Of a stretch of DNA of 64,000 nt, positions 1-11,411 are shown in pieces. The stretch's first letter is position 1; every line of letters starts with the position of its first letter. The notes under the pieces were generated by a model. That model saw only the letters and a program-made list of their open reading frames with translations, searched no databases and was not told the origin of the DNA. Source of the stretch: Incurvaria masculella. Lineage: Eukaryota > Arthropoda > Insecta > Lepidoptera > Incurvariidae. The translations under genes and the position numbers were made by a program. The stretch lies in NCBI GenBank assembly GCA_946894095.1, contig OX335656.1:6711001-6775000 (forward strand). Reading direction: 5' to 3'.

Positions 1-276
1 TTGAGATGACGGATGGGGTAATTCAATGTTCTGCAGTAAAATGGGCGCGCTAGTTATACGAAACTTTTTAATTTTCAGGAAATCACTGATAAGGATATGG
101 TAAAATCATTTTAAAAATTGTATTAAGGTTATCTAAAGTTTCAGAATGTTGGTTACCTTAGCTTCTCACTTGACCTCACTTTAATATTGATTTGTCAAGG
201 AATTAAATAGTCTCAGCTTTACTCATTTTAGTATGAGTAAACAAATAAGAAGAATAAAATATAATCTGATCCTTGG
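1..276. other. AT-rich DNA, nothing recognised
   Basis: Single-copy AT-rich sequence. I see no coding frame, repeat or RNA gene before the inverted repeat that begins at 277. Confidence 0.5.
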
Positions 277-921
277 GCCTTTTTCACCTACTGCTGATTA
301 GCTAAGCCTGGTTTTCACCAAGTGCGATTTGAATCAATACTTAAGGGGCCTTTATTCCTAAAGTACTGATTATCTTGTACCCGGGTATTATTTGGAACCT
401 GCTAAGAAAGGTCGTTAAAGCTCCAACTAACTCCAGCGTGCAGCAAATAAACGATAATGGCAATCTCTGGAAGCAGTGAGTTTGCGTTAGGGTTCATTAT
501 TATATGCGCGTGAAAATCGGAGGGGATGAAGCGAAATTTAAGTTTTTGACCTGTAAAGTCTACTTTGTATAGTGAATTAATAAATGTTTCACGCTTATTC
601 ACCAGATAATTATGTGATCTTGTACCAAAAAACAGAAGATTGTCTAAATCATTTATAGTTTCCAAGCACCGCCGGCTTAAAAACCTACTAAAAACCTAGT
701 AAATAGATGTATACAATTTTTTTTCTCAAAGAATATAAGCAACTCATTAAAACCGTTTAACGGCCATACACTAGATAATAGTCTAAAGTTTGATGTTTCC
801 ATTTTTCTACCGGTATTTATTCCTAAGATATAAGAGATAAAATAAAAATAAGCCCAAAATATTGGAGGTTGGGGTTGGAGGCTTAATATGATTGAACTAA
901 TCAGCAGTGGGTGGAAAAGGC
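277..921. mobile_element. Candidate long member of the TTTCACC MITE family
   Basis: The left end reads GCCTTTTTCACCTACTGCTG and the right end (897-921), read on the other strand, GCCTTTTCCACCCACTGCTG; both continue with ATTAG. These ~25-bp inverted ends match one terminus of the short 165-bp MITEs elsewhere in the window. The interior holds one nested short copy and two minus-strand frames of 87 and 103 codons (402-665, 677-988) in which I recognise no transposase domain. It could instead be two MITE fragments in chance opposition. A clear target-site duplication is not visible. Confidence 0.4.
305..412 (+). mobile_element. TTTCACC MITE, partial copy
   Basis: Matches the 165-bp family best seen at 55783-55945: AGCCTGGTTTTCACC start, a GGGCCTTTATT segment and CTGCTAAGAAAGG near the right. 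The right terminus is missing. It directly abuts an inverted right end at 277-304. Confidence 0.7.
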
Positions 922-1589
922 ACTTAATGTAAATCTCTGATGGAAGAATAGCTACGAAAAATACATTTTCAAGACATATTTGGTTCATTTTTATTTGTAG
1001 TATATTGTTACATCCTCATTTCATATGTAAGAGTATAATAAAATATTTGAGAATCCTCATATTCGGAAAATATCATGATATAAAATATTAAATAATATTA
1101 AATATTAGTAGGCCTAAGGTTAATTGTGCGTATTGTCTCATATAATACATTGTTTGTGTTTGCTTTTATTTTCTTCTTTTCAGGCAGGCTACATTATTTC
1201 CTTTTATTTTTCCTAAAAAATAACACACACATTACCCTGACATCTTCCAGCTACCTGCTAGTTAATGACATACTGCTTAACCTTAGAAACAATTCCAACA
1301 ACTTGAAGTGAGTCTTGTTCCCTTTGTGAATAGGGTCCAAAGTGGCTCGTGGGTCGAATTTGTAGAGGCTGAGTTGAGTCGTTAGGAACAAAAGACAAAC
1401 ACATTATCACATGGGGTGCCGCCGCCACGACCCGCGGCGGAGGGGGTAGTCGCTCGGTGGAAAACACGGGTGGAAAACGAGAAACCAGGACAGCGAGATA
1501 AGGCACTAGAGAAGGTTGCGATTGATACATAAATAATATAATATATATGTTAACGTTAACAATGAAATAATTGAATTTTAGAATAAATC
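922..1589. other. AT-rich DNA with a small GC-rich patch
   Basis: Mostly AT-rich single-copy sequence. A GC-rich patch at about 1415-1485 creates open frames on both strands, but codon content and flanks give no support for a gene. Confidence 0.5.
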
Positions 1590-1626
1590 TTAAGTGAATT
1601 GCACCATGTAGGTGCAATTCACTTAA
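1590..1626. repeat. Perfect 16-bp hairpin
   Basis: TTAAGTGAATTGCACC is followed after 5 bases by its exact reverse complement. It would form a stable hairpin. The ends are TTAA. No promoter or gene context suggests a terminator role. Confidence 0.85.
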
Positions 1627-2408
1627 CCGTTTCGTTCGGTCTATTTTGAAGGAGTTTTATGGCCCCAAAATATGCCTTATCGCCAATCGTTTCATGATTG
1701 GGCAAAAATGCTGTCGTATGTTCAAAATGGCGAAGTAATTTTGAATAAAGCTGTTTTCCACTACAGGCGCATTTCTTGACCGATGATTCTCTTGAAATTT
1801 TGCAAGCAGTTTCGTTATTCATAAAGAATGTTTCAGTCAAGCCAGTTCTTTAATTTTTTTAAAGTAAAGTAAATCAGTTAACACTTTATATTATCTCCTC
1901 TCCTCCTCTCTATGCGTTATTGTTATGTAATTTACCCAAAAAACGTGGCATTTATATCATCACATATCCGTAGAATAGTCCTACGTAAATCAAATATTAT
2001 TTTAATGCCTACTAAAAATCGTCAGCTACTAAAATTTCCAGTTTCCATGCATCCATCCATGGCACTGCCCTTCTCGGCTGCCCCAAAAGATACAGCGCGC
2101 TGCGCAGCCCTAATGGATGTAGGGCGCGGGCGGAAGGCACACTGGGTGACGCCCGCTCATATTTCTTTTTGCGGTTGCCAAGTTATTATTACGGGGACTG
2201 CTCCATTTTGCGAAGCCTTCAGCTCCCAAGGCGGCCGCGGGCCGTGCGCTCGCCAGCCCTGGCTTCCATGTGTTGTATGTTTCCCTGGATAAAGCTGGAT
2301 CTCGTTACGGTTTCTAGATATTCTTCTGTTCTAAGCGGCGTGGTTTATTTGCTGTAAATAATGTACGGGAAGTCTGCATTATTCTTTTTTATTTGATAAC
2401 AGCAAAAA
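1627..2408. other. Single-copy DNA with GC-rich islet
   Basis: AT-rich, except for a GC-rich islet at about 2040-2290 where frames stay open on the plus strand (126 codons ending at 2292). The translation resembles nothing I know. A conserved noncoding block or a small exon are both possible. Confidence 0.35.
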
Positions 2409-2562
2409 CATTAATTTGAGTTTCAGCGACATCTACATTTGAAGCAGTGTAATCAGATGTTGAAAATAATCTGAATCATTTTTTAATAATTATTTTTCAG
2501 ATTGTTTTCAAAATGTGATTACAATGCTAGAAATGTAGATGTCGCTGATATTCAAACTAATG
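2409..2562. mobile_element. Foldback MITE, 68-bp arms
   Basis: The left arm (about 2409-2476) and right arm (about 2495-2562) are inverted copies sharing CAGCGACATCTACATTT and a GTAATCA segment, separated by an AT-rich ~18-base loop. This fits a non-autonomous palindromic element. It has no other copy in the window. Confidence 0.75.
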
Positions 2563-3389
2563 AGATAACGGTAATGTCGTATGCATTGAATACACAGAAT
2601 TTATAGTAAAAAATAGTTATGTTCCCTCTTTCCTAAGCTAGTATCATGGTAAAGAGTTAGCGCATTATAAAAATACAAATACAGAAACATCGATTCTAAA
2701 TGAGTTGTGATTTGAATGGTATGAAAAGCTTTGCTTGTGTGTGAGTGAATTGTGTGTGATTTTAAGATATGTGTGTAGTAGGTGTGGTATAATGTGGGAG
2801 AAGGAAGGATATATAGAATAGTTGTACTCTGTATCTTTAGTTAGTAACGCTAACTAAAGATACAGAGTAGTTTTTCTGTTTGTGTTTGATCAATAAGATT
2901 GATAGTTTCAATTAAAATGTGTTTGTTTATAACGAACCCAGTTGAATATTAATCTTATTTCTATTTATTTTGTGAACTCAAATCGAGCAAGTAATCAATC
3001 AGTAATAAATGTAAAACAATTTATTTTACCTCATTTTATTCTCGAGCAAATGTTTTGAGCTAGAAAACAATCAAATATTATCAATTTGAGTTAATGGAAA
3101 TAGCCTCGAGGTAACTAAATCTAATTTGAAAAGCAATGATAGCTTTTCTTTAACAGTTATTCAAAACGCACACAGAGATAACTACGTTAAGGTAGCAATA
3201 ACGATGTCGTTTTAAATTGCTAATTTTGTTTTAAATGAAACTAATATTTCGCTACATCAGAATGCTCTATTCTGATATATGTAAGTAACCACATAATCCT
3301 GTGCCTCTTTGAAACAAAATCACTCGAAAAGTGTTTTTCTTGGTCAAATTAATGGTTGAATCATATTTTATCAATCAAATTAATGGTCA
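2563..3389. other. AT-rich DNA, GT-rich stretch
   Basis: Single-copy AT-rich DNA with a GT-rich patch near 2735-2795 and the perfect hairpin at 2825-2869 (listed separately). Nothing else recognised. Confidence 0.5.
2825..2869. repeat. Perfect 20-bp hairpin
   Basis: TACTCTGTATCTTTAGTTAG is followed after a 5-base loop (TAACG) by its exact reverse complement. Chance occurrence of 20 perfect pairs is very unlikely. Either a recent small foldback or a replication-generated palindrome. Confidence 0.9.
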
Positions 3390-3558
3390 ATCGATCATCT
3401 TTTCATCCAATATGCTTCTACCGAATAGGAAAAGGGGTGACGAAATACACTTATCCAAGTCATAAAGAGAATCAAATTAGTTCATAAACAGGGTGGATAT
3501 TTGAACCCAGACCTCTGGCATGCAAAGCAATCAATGCCTTGCGCTACTAAGCTACATA
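3390..3558 (-). mobile_element. tRNA-headed SINE, internally deleted
   Basis: The reverse strand carries a tRNA-like head with a degraded A box and a B-box region reading GGTTCAAATATCC (3491-3503), followed by the body segment CATCTTTTCATCCAA seen in all copies. Much of the body is missing. Confidence 0.65.
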
Positions 3559-4387
3559 CAAGTCGAACAAAAACCTACAAATAATGTTGATAAAGAATAT
3601 GTATTTATATTATTAAATTCAAAACCAAAAATTTGCTGATGTTTTTCAGTAAAGTAAAGTGCTTTCCTAACGTTTAACTTAACTTTAACTTTACTTAACT
3701 TTTTACGAGGTAAGAGCATCGTAATCATTGGAAGTCTAAGAAGAAGTAAACAAATTTAATATATAAAATATAGTTTTGGAAGTAAAAGGTTGTTTTATAT
3801 TCGTACTTAAAAAACATGTTTCTAAAAATATCTTAAATATTAATATTAACATTAAATAATAATAAGGCACAAATAGCCAACTACGTAACCTTAAAGCTTA
3901 ATTATAAATGATTTCACGAAACACTTTTATAATAAACTAACAGCCTCGAATATATTAAGTGTTAAATTTTGGATAACGTGATCCATAAACGCAGCTGACA
4001 GTAAAATCCTTGCTTTGATGTCATAAAGCTTTAGTTAATCTGGATGAGTTATACCGAACCGTACGTACGACAGGTCATTTCTAAATATTAGTTTTCAAAT
4101 TTTTTGGTCGGTTAGAAAAATATCCATAATACATCTGCGAACAAAATCTATGTGATACATATATAATGGAACGGTTACACTTAATTTCCATATTTTTTAT
4201 GTGACTTAAGTGACTAGAAGGCAAAAAATATACACCTGTAATAATTGAACACGTCAAATTTGTTAATTCCGAAAACCAAATTTATTCCTTTACATTGTTG
4301 TAATAACATTTAAAAAAAGGCATGGCTAATATCTATTAATTTTTTAATCTTAGTCTGTCGGCCCGTAATGTTAAATTCTCAGACATA
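3559..4387. other. AT-rich DNA, nothing recognised
   Basis: Single-copy, with a low-complexity run of TTAACTTTAAC-like words near 3670-3705. No gene, RNA or family member seen. Confidence 0.5.
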
Positions 4388-4756
4388 TTCACTAAATCAC
4401 CTTAGATGCTGCATGAGGCATTGACAGACGATTCGAGCGGTAAAGAAGAAGGACTCCGCGAAGTCAGCTTTGTGTGAGCATAGCGAATCAGGACCAAATC
4501 ACTGGATACGTTTCGATCAGGTTGGCATAATCGCCGCCGAAAAACGAACTATACCAAGATTAGTCCGAGAAGCTATCGAGATTAAGAAGCACAGCAACTT
4601 CAATCGAGAAGACTCATTTAAGCTCTCTGCAATGTGGAACCCCGTGCTTCAGCCACTTAGCTCATATTGCCTGTCGTCTGAAGTTCGGACCGCAGCCAGA
4701 CACATTTCCGCTTCCGCCCCCACTCACAGCTACGATCTACGCCCACGGCGAGCCTA
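4388..4756 (+). pseudogene. Penelope-like retroelement, GIY-YIG C-terminal remnant
   Basis: A frame open from about 4425 encodes KSALCEHSESGPNHWIRF followed by PRLVREAIEIKKHSNFNRED, then a LSxxWxPVL motif. This order (ALxEH, then H-IDF-like, REAxEI-K, NFNRED, LSxxWxP) is what I know from the GIY-YIG endonuclease end of Penelope-like elements. No reverse transcriptase is visible upstream, so the copy is 5' truncated, with an in-frame stop just before 4425. The frame runs to a stop at about 4755. Not expected to be functional. Confidence 0.7.
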
Positions 4757-4925
4757 GTGGTCACCTCAGTCGTTTGCTGCGCACGAGCGCGGCGGATGCC
4801 TCCTTGACAACGGGCTGAATGATGAGCTCGAAACGTCGGAGAATATCTCTACCTGCCGCGTGAACAGCCGTAATATTTTTCAAACATGTCTAACGACCGC
4901 GGTAACCTCAAAAGTATCATAAGCA
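4757..4925 (+). mobile_element. Penelope-like element 3' region
   Basis: Contains GAGCTCGAAACGTCGGAGAA and then a segment around 4860-4920 (CAAACATGTCTAACGACCGC) that recurs at 48070-48143, where its left part is also present inverted. This marks it as the element's noncoding terminus. The degenerate satellite begins soon after. Confidence 0.65.
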
Positions 4926-4980
4926 TCCACTTATACTCTTCGACTGAAATAAGGAAAATAATCAAAGGTTTTCTACTTAA

Positions 4981-5622
4981 GTTTGTCGGCGCAAAATGTG
5001 TCGACTTATGGGCGAGTAAAGCGAGTGTGAACAAAGATTTTCTAAAAAAAAGTATCGATCTTTTACGTGTCGACCTATGGCCATGTGAAGTAAATTTGAT
5101 GTAACGGCCTCCATAACGCGCGGACTGAAACTTTTATGTAAAAAAAACTTCTCAATTAGGTATGCGAACCTATAGATGCATAGGGCAAGGCTGATCGACT
5201 TAGGGTGCTTTTGGTGGCCTTAAGTGGTCTGTACGTTGGTTCGACCGAAATCAGTCTCATGCTAACAAACAATCGAGTGAGGATGTCTCGCCTTGAGTCG
5301 TCTGTACCCAGTTCAAAATGAGTCAATATATGGCTGAACAGAAAAAGTGTGAGTTTAAGTGACTTTTAATTTGACCATACCACGCTGCATAAGCCGGCCG
5401 AACACACAGTACGAGACAATGACAGTGGGTGAGGACTGGTGAACTCCCCTGAAAACAATGACAGAGATATCATTTTCAACATTAAGTGTATAGACCTATT
5501 ACATAGTGGTTGTGTAACACCGTAACTGCCGGTTGCACACACGGCACGAGGTAATGACACTAGGTGGCATCCGGAAACATTACTTTGAAAACTATAAGCA
5601 ATTAAAAAGAATATGTTCATCT
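4981..5622 (+). repeat. Degenerate outer units of the 187-bp satellite
   Basis: Diverged versions of the satellite core recur: GTGTCGACTTATGGGCGAGT near 4998, GTGTCGACCTATGGCCATGT near 5067, GAGTCAATATATGGCTGAAC near 5321. Spacing is irregular. Similarity rises toward the regular array to the right. Confidence 0.55.
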
Positions 5623-6712
5623 AAAGCGTCGAATCATGACATGCCAATCTGTGGCTGAGTGAAACAAGTGTGTCGTTAAAGCGAGTTTATCTTCGGCACT
5701 GCCACACCGCACCCGCCGGCCGCACACACGACGCGAGGCAATGACAGTCAGTGGCGTCTGGAAGCCATACTCTAACCACTATAAGTAATTAATAACAATA
5801 TTTTCAACCAAAGCGTCGACCCATGACACGTCGATCTGTGGCCGAGTGAAGCAAGTGTCGTTAAAGCGAGTTTATCTTCGGCAGTGCCACACCGCACCCG
5901 CCGGCAGCACACACGGCGCGAGGCTATGACAGATGGTGGCGTCCAGAAACCATACTCTAACCAATATAAGTAATGAATAACAATATTTTCAACTAAAGCG
6001 TCGAATCATGACATGCCAATCTGTGGGCGAGTGAAACAAGTTTGTCGTTAAAGCGAGTTTATCTTCGGCAGTGCCATACTGCACCCGCCGGCCGCACACA
6101 CGGCGCGAGGCAATGACGGATGGTGGCGTCCGGAAACCATACTCTAACCAATATAAGTAATTAATAACAATATTTTCAACTAAAGCGTCGAATCATGACA
6201 TGCCAATCTGTGGCCGAGTAAAACAAGTGTGTCGTTTAAGCGAGTTTATCTTCGGCACTGCCACACCGCACCCGCCGGCCGCACACACGACGCGAGGCTA
6301 TGACAGTCAGTAGCGTCCTGAAACCATACTATAACCACTATAAGTAGTTAACAACAATACTTTCAACCAAAGCGTCGACCCATGACACGTCGATCTGTGG
6401 GCAAGTGAAACAAGTATGTCGTTAAAGCGAGTTTATCTTCGGCAGGGCCACACCGCACACGGGGCGAGGCAATGACAGATGGTGGCGTCCGGAAACCATA
6501 CTCTAACCAATATAAGTAATTAATAACAATACTTTCAACCAAAGCGTCGACCCATGACACGTCGATCTGTGGCCGAGTGAAACAAGTGTGTCGTTAAAGC
6601 AAGTTTATCTTCGGCAGTGCCACACCGCACCCGCCGGCCGCACACACGGCGCGAGGCAATGACAGTGGGCGGCGTCCGGTAATCCCCTCTCCTCGGTGTA
6701 AGTGGTCGACAT
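5623..6712 (+). repeat. Satellite array, ~187-bp unit, six units
   Basis: The start word AAAGCGTCG recurs at 5623, 5810, 5995, 6182, 6369 and 6541, giving periods of 187, 185, 187, 187 and 172. Each unit has CATGACACGTCGATCTGTGG, a GC-rich block with CACCCGCCGGCCGCACACA, and an AT-rich tail with TATAAGTAATTAATAACAA. The fifth unit has a ~15-base deletion in the GC-rich block. Open frames inside are not conserved between units, so it is noncoding. Confidence 0.9.
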
Positions 6713-6989
6713 TTTGTTAGCCACAGCGATAAATTAAGCCTTGATTTAGTATCGCACCGGTCCCTGCCCGACCAATTGCTCTATCCTATGTAGTACGAGT
6801 ATATACTTGCGAATAGCGATGTGATATGGGACTGCAAGAAATACCCTGATAAAATTGCTTCATACATTACAAAAAGCTTTTACTCTAACACTAATCAAAC
6901 TATTCACTACCTTTAAATAGATTTGTGAATAATCCTATCTATGGTAAATCAAATTTTATTATTTTTTCCGCGTTTTAAATCGGAATTTG

Positions 6990-7376
6990 GGCGCAAAGCA
7001 TTGCTTATCATGCCATAGGTGATGGGTTAAATTCCTGACCCATTCAATGCATCACTTTATTTCTCTTTCTTAGATAGATAAGTGCATTCCGTCAAATGCG
7101 AGCTGCTCCATGGTTCGAAATCCATGTAAGAATCCTCTTCTCTTGCTAGGTGGTAAAGCTAAGCCTGATCGGGTTGTAACCATAGCTGCATAGATGAAAA
7201 GATGGACTAAGCGGCAATAAAAACTGTTCATATTTTCTACCCAGTTCAATGAAACCTTACTCTTCAAGGGAGGATCCTGGCATAGTACCTAATTTCTACT
7301 GGAATTTAGTGTGTGAGGCTAATAACATAAGGTGGGTATGGTATGAACCATCCATTTATGTCCAGCAACATAAAAC
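6990..7376 (+). mobile_element. tRNA-headed SINE, near full length, degraded head
   Basis: The B box at about 7023-7035 reads GGGTTAAATTCC. The body follows in order: GCGAGCTGCTCCATGGTTCG, the GATGAAAAGATGG block, the GCGGCAATAAAAA block, CCCAGTTCAATG and a final GGCTAATAACAT. It ends near ACATAAAAC. The A box is not recognisable. Confidence 0.75.
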
Positions 7377-7399
7377 AATCTAAGGTACGGAATAGATAT

Positions 7400-7468
7400 C
7401 TTCGACCATCTTTTCATCCAATGCGATGGTAGTAACCTGAGCGGGCTCGACCCTACTATCTAAGCAGG
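7400..7468 (-). mobile_element. SINE body fragment
   Basis: Holds the reverse strand of the core CTTCGACCATCTTTTCATCC and the next GCGATGGTA...GGGCTCGACCCTAC segment only. It lies 25 bases from a plus-strand copy, in opposite orientation. Confidence 0.7.
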
Positions 7469-8107
7469 TACATCGCCTATTCCAAGGAATGCTATAACCT
7501 ACTAAACCGACCCTATAAATCAATTCTCTAAGAGGATTGGTTTGTTCTTATTTTGGTACTGTCGACATTGAATGGGTGCATTCCCTGCCTGTTCCGCGTT
7601 AAGCGATGGTAGAAAATGAACAGAGTGATCGCGTTATGCAGCATTGTCCACGGTAGAGACGATGGAACACTGACAGAAACCCTACATCATTGAAATTGGA
7701 GCCTTTTCAAATTCTGGAATACGTAGGGGTCAAGCTATGATAATTTTAAAAATATTCAAATCATATTAAAAACTCTATTACCTTCTTATTCATGTATTCG
7801 ACATGGATGTAAAACAAAATCAACGAGTGATCATACAACCCCTAAAGATGTATCGCAACACTGGTGTTTACAAAGGCATCGTTACGTTTATTCGTATTGT
7901 TTCATCTAATTAGATCTCAGGCTCTTTCCAACAACAAAGTATCTAATTATTGAAACTCGTATATTTATCTCGCAAATTTTGGTCGGGAAAAAATTGATAC
8001 AAATTAACATAATAATTGTGTAGTCACTTCAGGATCGCGGAACGAAGAGCTTATTACCGAGAATCAAAAGAACTGTAGATTGAAAGTAATCAAGCAATGT
8101 TTTGTGG
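7469..8107. other. Single-copy DNA
   Basis: Mixed composition, nothing recognised. A short GC-richer part lies near 7560-7690. Confidence 0.4.
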
Positions 8108-8276
8108 ACAGTTAGGGTTTCTTCCACCAAGTACTGATTAGCTTAATCCTCACATTGAAGGGCCTTTCTTACCATCTCGCAATCGATACCAGTACAAGAT
8201 AATCAGCACTTTGGTAATAAAGGACCTTTAAGTGTAGATCAAAATAAATCAGCTTAATGAAACACTGGCTTTAAAA
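8108..8276 (-). mobile_element. TTTCACC MITE, near full length
   Basis: In reverse orientation to the copy at 55783: it begins with a CTTCCACC version of the right end, passes AAGGGCCTTTCTTACC and GATACCAGTACAAGATAATC, and ends near GAAACACTGG. Both ends are somewhat decayed. Confidence 0.75.
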
Positions 8277-8387
8277 TAGTGTTAAATTTGAAGAATCTCC
8301 CGGAATTAAAATTTAAATTAAATTATAAGCATGCCAAAATAACATTTTTTTAAAGTAACTGGACAAGGATTGCTAATACCGAAATGA

Positions 8388-8715
8388 CCGTCAGATATTA
8401 GCCTAACACAACACATGGGAACTAGGTGCCATGCCAGGACCTTCCTTATATTGCTCGGCTACATTGAACTGCATGGAAAACACGGACAATTTTTATTGCC
8501 GCTTCGACCATCGTTCATTAAATGCGATGGTACCAACCCAGGCGGGGTTAACCCTAACACCTAGTAAGTAACAACTTCAACTTTACGTGGAATCCGAACC
8601 ACGGCCAGCCTCAACGGTTGAAAATGGTCACCCATCCAGAACCTAACCGCGCTCAGAGGTGCTTCCCTAGGTTATCGATTCCCAGGGCGTCGCATACTGA
8701 GCTACCAAGGCTGAC
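8388..8715 (-). mobile_element. 5S-headed SINE
   Basis: Read on the minus strand it starts GTCAGCCTTGGTAGCTCAGT, a tRNA A-box-like start. It continues with a 5S rRNA-like block: GGGAAGCACCTCTGAGCGCG, GTTAGGTTCTGGATGGGTGA, CC. After GGTTCGGATTCCACG it runs into the same body as the tRNA-headed SINEs. I infer a second SINE subfamily whose head derives at least partly from 5S rRNA. Confidence 0.75.
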
Positions 8716-9397
8716 ATGAAAATAACTTAGCATTCAAATATACACAACACAAATATAAACAACAATGCAATTGAAACGAACACAACAATAAAACACTGAT
8801 TAATATTATATTATATAGTATATTTTACCGTATACCTTTTGTTGTTACACGTTTTACATAATTTGTATACGTTTATTTTTACAAGTGCCTACCTAAAGTT
8901 AACACAAATTTGGCACTGTAACGATTTGGAGTATTATATTATTGTATATTTAGTACATGGCCATATATTTCAGTTAATCTCAGCAAGTATGTTTTGGTAT
9001 ACGGCTTATATATACATACAGTTTATAGACAATTTTAAGAAACACAATCTCGGCCATAGAAAACACAAACAACATGTATTTTTTTGTTGTTCTGTACTTT
9101 GTTTGACTATGTGTCCAAAATTGTATTCAATAAATAGGTTTTATATTATTCTCTGTTGTTAGGTTACATCAAACAATGTTTGTTAGAATTATATAGCAGG
9201 GGTGACTCATTAAAGTTTGATACTTATAGCGATATTTAACATTCAAAAGCTTTGACATAATATTTAGAAAATGAGTAGATATGATACATACATAATATTA
9301 CATATTATAGGTGAGCATCATATTTCAGCGTGTTGCCTGTTTCACGAAATCCTAATCCATGAACTAGCTTCGTATGGCACTGAAATTCAAAACTCAC
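8716..9397. other. AT-rich DNA
   Basis: AT-rich, with a 107-codon plus frame (8839-9162) of low-complexity hydrophobic composition typical of chance frames. Nothing recognised. Confidence 0.45.
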
Positions 9398-9610
9398 TCA
9401 ATGGAGTTGCAGCCGACCGCTTTGGTGCGGTTTGAAATATGCTTCAGGTCTGAATTCGTGCGTTCAGCTTGCGAACATGATCCGGCCTGGGCTCCGGAAA
9501 TGTACGCCGTTGACCGCAACCGAGTTTTGCGCTCGGACTGTTTTAGTTGGCTGTTCAACGGAATATTATTTGATGTCATGCAATGCACTGACGTCGTTGA
9601 TTCATTGTTG
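9398..9610 (-). CDS. Candidate internal exon, unknown product
   Basis: On the minus strand an acceptor with a strong pyrimidine tract (CTTTTTTTCCGTCAG) precedes 213 bases ending at a GTGAGT donor. One frame stays open throughout (1 + 70 codons + 2 bases), encoding a polar segment that includes SVHCMTSNNIPLNSQLKQSE. A plus-strand frame is also open here, which weakens the case. No domain recognised. It shares strand with the candidate at 11412-11749, but the reading phases join only if a weaker donor or a further exon is used. Confidence 0.28.
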
Positions 9611-9611
9611 C

Positions 9612-9680
9612 TGACGGAAAAAAAGTTCTTTGCGGATTCTTCTTTACTGAGTTGATCGAATGCGCGGATCTATCAATTTG
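9612..9680 (-). repeat. Short dispersed repeat
   Basis: TTCTTTGCGGATTCTTCTTT and GCGGATCTA are shared, inverted, with 23279-23350. The reverse-strand words GGTAAAGAAGAA and TCCGC also occur at 4438-4460 inside the Penelope-like remnant, so this may be a small Penelope-derived fragment. Confidence 0.45.
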
Positions 9681-9691
9681 TTGCGTAACTT

Positions 9692-9857
9692 AGGGTCTCT
9701 TCCACCAAGTACTGATTAGCTTAAACCTCACATTAAAGAGCCTTTCTTTCCATATCGCAATCGATACCAGTACAATAAGAAGTGCTGACTACTTTAGTAA
9801 TAAAGGCCCTTTAAATGTCAATGAAAATTATCGGCAGTTGGTGAAAACCTGGCTTCG
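9692..9857 (-). mobile_element. TTTCACC MITE, near full length
   Basis: Same orientation as the copy at 8108. Runs from GGGTCTCTTCCACCAAGTAC through GATACCAGTACAATAAGAAG to GTTGGTGAAAACCTGG, which preserves the inverted end well. Confidence 0.8.
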
Positions 9858-11411
9858 TGTAATTTGACTACTAAAAGTTTTAAATAAATAAAATAAAACT
9901 ATAGACAAGTGTGAAATGTTTAATAGCTAATTTGATTATCCTCACCTACTAAAAATGTATATACACACAGAGTCAACTGACAGATGAGACCAAAATTGTT
10001 TCAGACAAAATGTACCGAAATTTCTTTTGTTAACCATATTTCACAATATAAATAGAATGTTTGCATGAACTTGGAAAATATTCCGAGAAGGTCTCTTTCG
10101 TCTTGGCCTCAGTGATTTTTAGCAAGAAATCCTTTTTAAATAAAATAAGCAGTAATGGGAAAGAAAACTCGAAGCTTATTGTAGATATCGCATGATCGAC
10201 CTCACCTTAATAAAGTCAAAACTGTAATTCTTGTCATGTTTGATTTAATAGTTTTTAGACGAAAGATGCACTCCATGATTCATCTTTCGTCCAGCATAAG
10301 GTATGAAATGAAATATTATAGGTTATATTTTTGTGATATTATCTTTCCCGCGACTTCTTTTGATTAGCATAATTAAGAACAATTTATTTTCGGAATAACA
10401 TGGAGAAAATTGAATCACATCAATTACATAGATTGAGTAAGTACCATGTTCAAATATATTCTGTTTTATATTTCGTATGGTATCTGACAGCTTTGACAGA
10501 TAATTTAGGTGGGCTCGGTAGGAAGCCACCTGTCGTGATAAATAAGCAGATTTCTTCCCCATTAGGTAATTTCACTTATAATGTATCGTGCGCTTAAACA
10601 TACCTTAGTGCATGATGTAGGCAACCATTATTTGTAATGGATGCCATACATACACAATCGCTCTGACCAACGTATGTCCGGAGATCGTCAAAGTTTTCGA
10701 AGCAATAGTTCTCAGTACGGACGACCCATGATGAAGGCAGCTTGCTAACAGTAATTAAAATAGCACATGTTCACTGGCCCTGAAACATGCCTCAACTTGT
10801 CTGTAGTATCAACTAAGACATTTCCAGAGACTTCTAATCTTCTATATATAAGATTTTGGCTCTGCGTTTGATGTTAGAATGTTTAAAACTGATTCGTTTT
10901 TTGCTGCTAAGTATTAAATGAGTAAGATTTTTTTTAGTTTGGAGTTACTCATAATTACAAAGGAATCATTAAAGTAGTTTATAATAAAACTATATTTAAA
11001 TGTCCATTTTTATCGTGAATAATTAAAGTTGGTGTGAAATATGTCAATAACACGAAAATTGTATAATTAAATATCTTTTTTTAAACAACATTTACTATTT
11101 CATGCTGCAAATCTGACTCCCTTTTTTCAGCAAACATAATCGAATTCGTAAAATCATAAACCATATTTTATTAAGATGTATTAGTTATGGGTAACCTAGT
11201 TATCCAGTTGGTAACTACTTTTACACTAAAACCCATAAATTGTTAGTAATAATTACAGTTATACGAATGACTTATTTCGCGAAATGATCCAAGTACATGG
11301 TTGGTGGTTGAGCCATTTTGACTTATCACTATTCAAAATAGCCACCGATATTATTTGGCGGGATAGCGCGCAAACTCAAAACACACCACGCTTAACATTA
11401 CATACACTTAC
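9858..11411. other. AT-rich DNA
   Basis: Single-copy, mostly AT-rich. An 11-bp hairpin (GACGAAAGATG and its complement) lies at about 10258-10292. A possible acceptor-like site on the minus strand near 10530 leads into a short open frame, too weak to call. Confidence 0.4.

Noticed and set aside
1912..2292. 126-codon plus-strand frame
   Set aside because: The first half is AT-rich and the second half a GC-rich islet, with no domain and a second overlapping frame open. It looks accidental.
5623..6712. A CRISPR-like array
   Set aside because: The units are long, near-identical tandem repeats without unique spacers of constant size, in eukaryotic DNA. It is satellite DNA.
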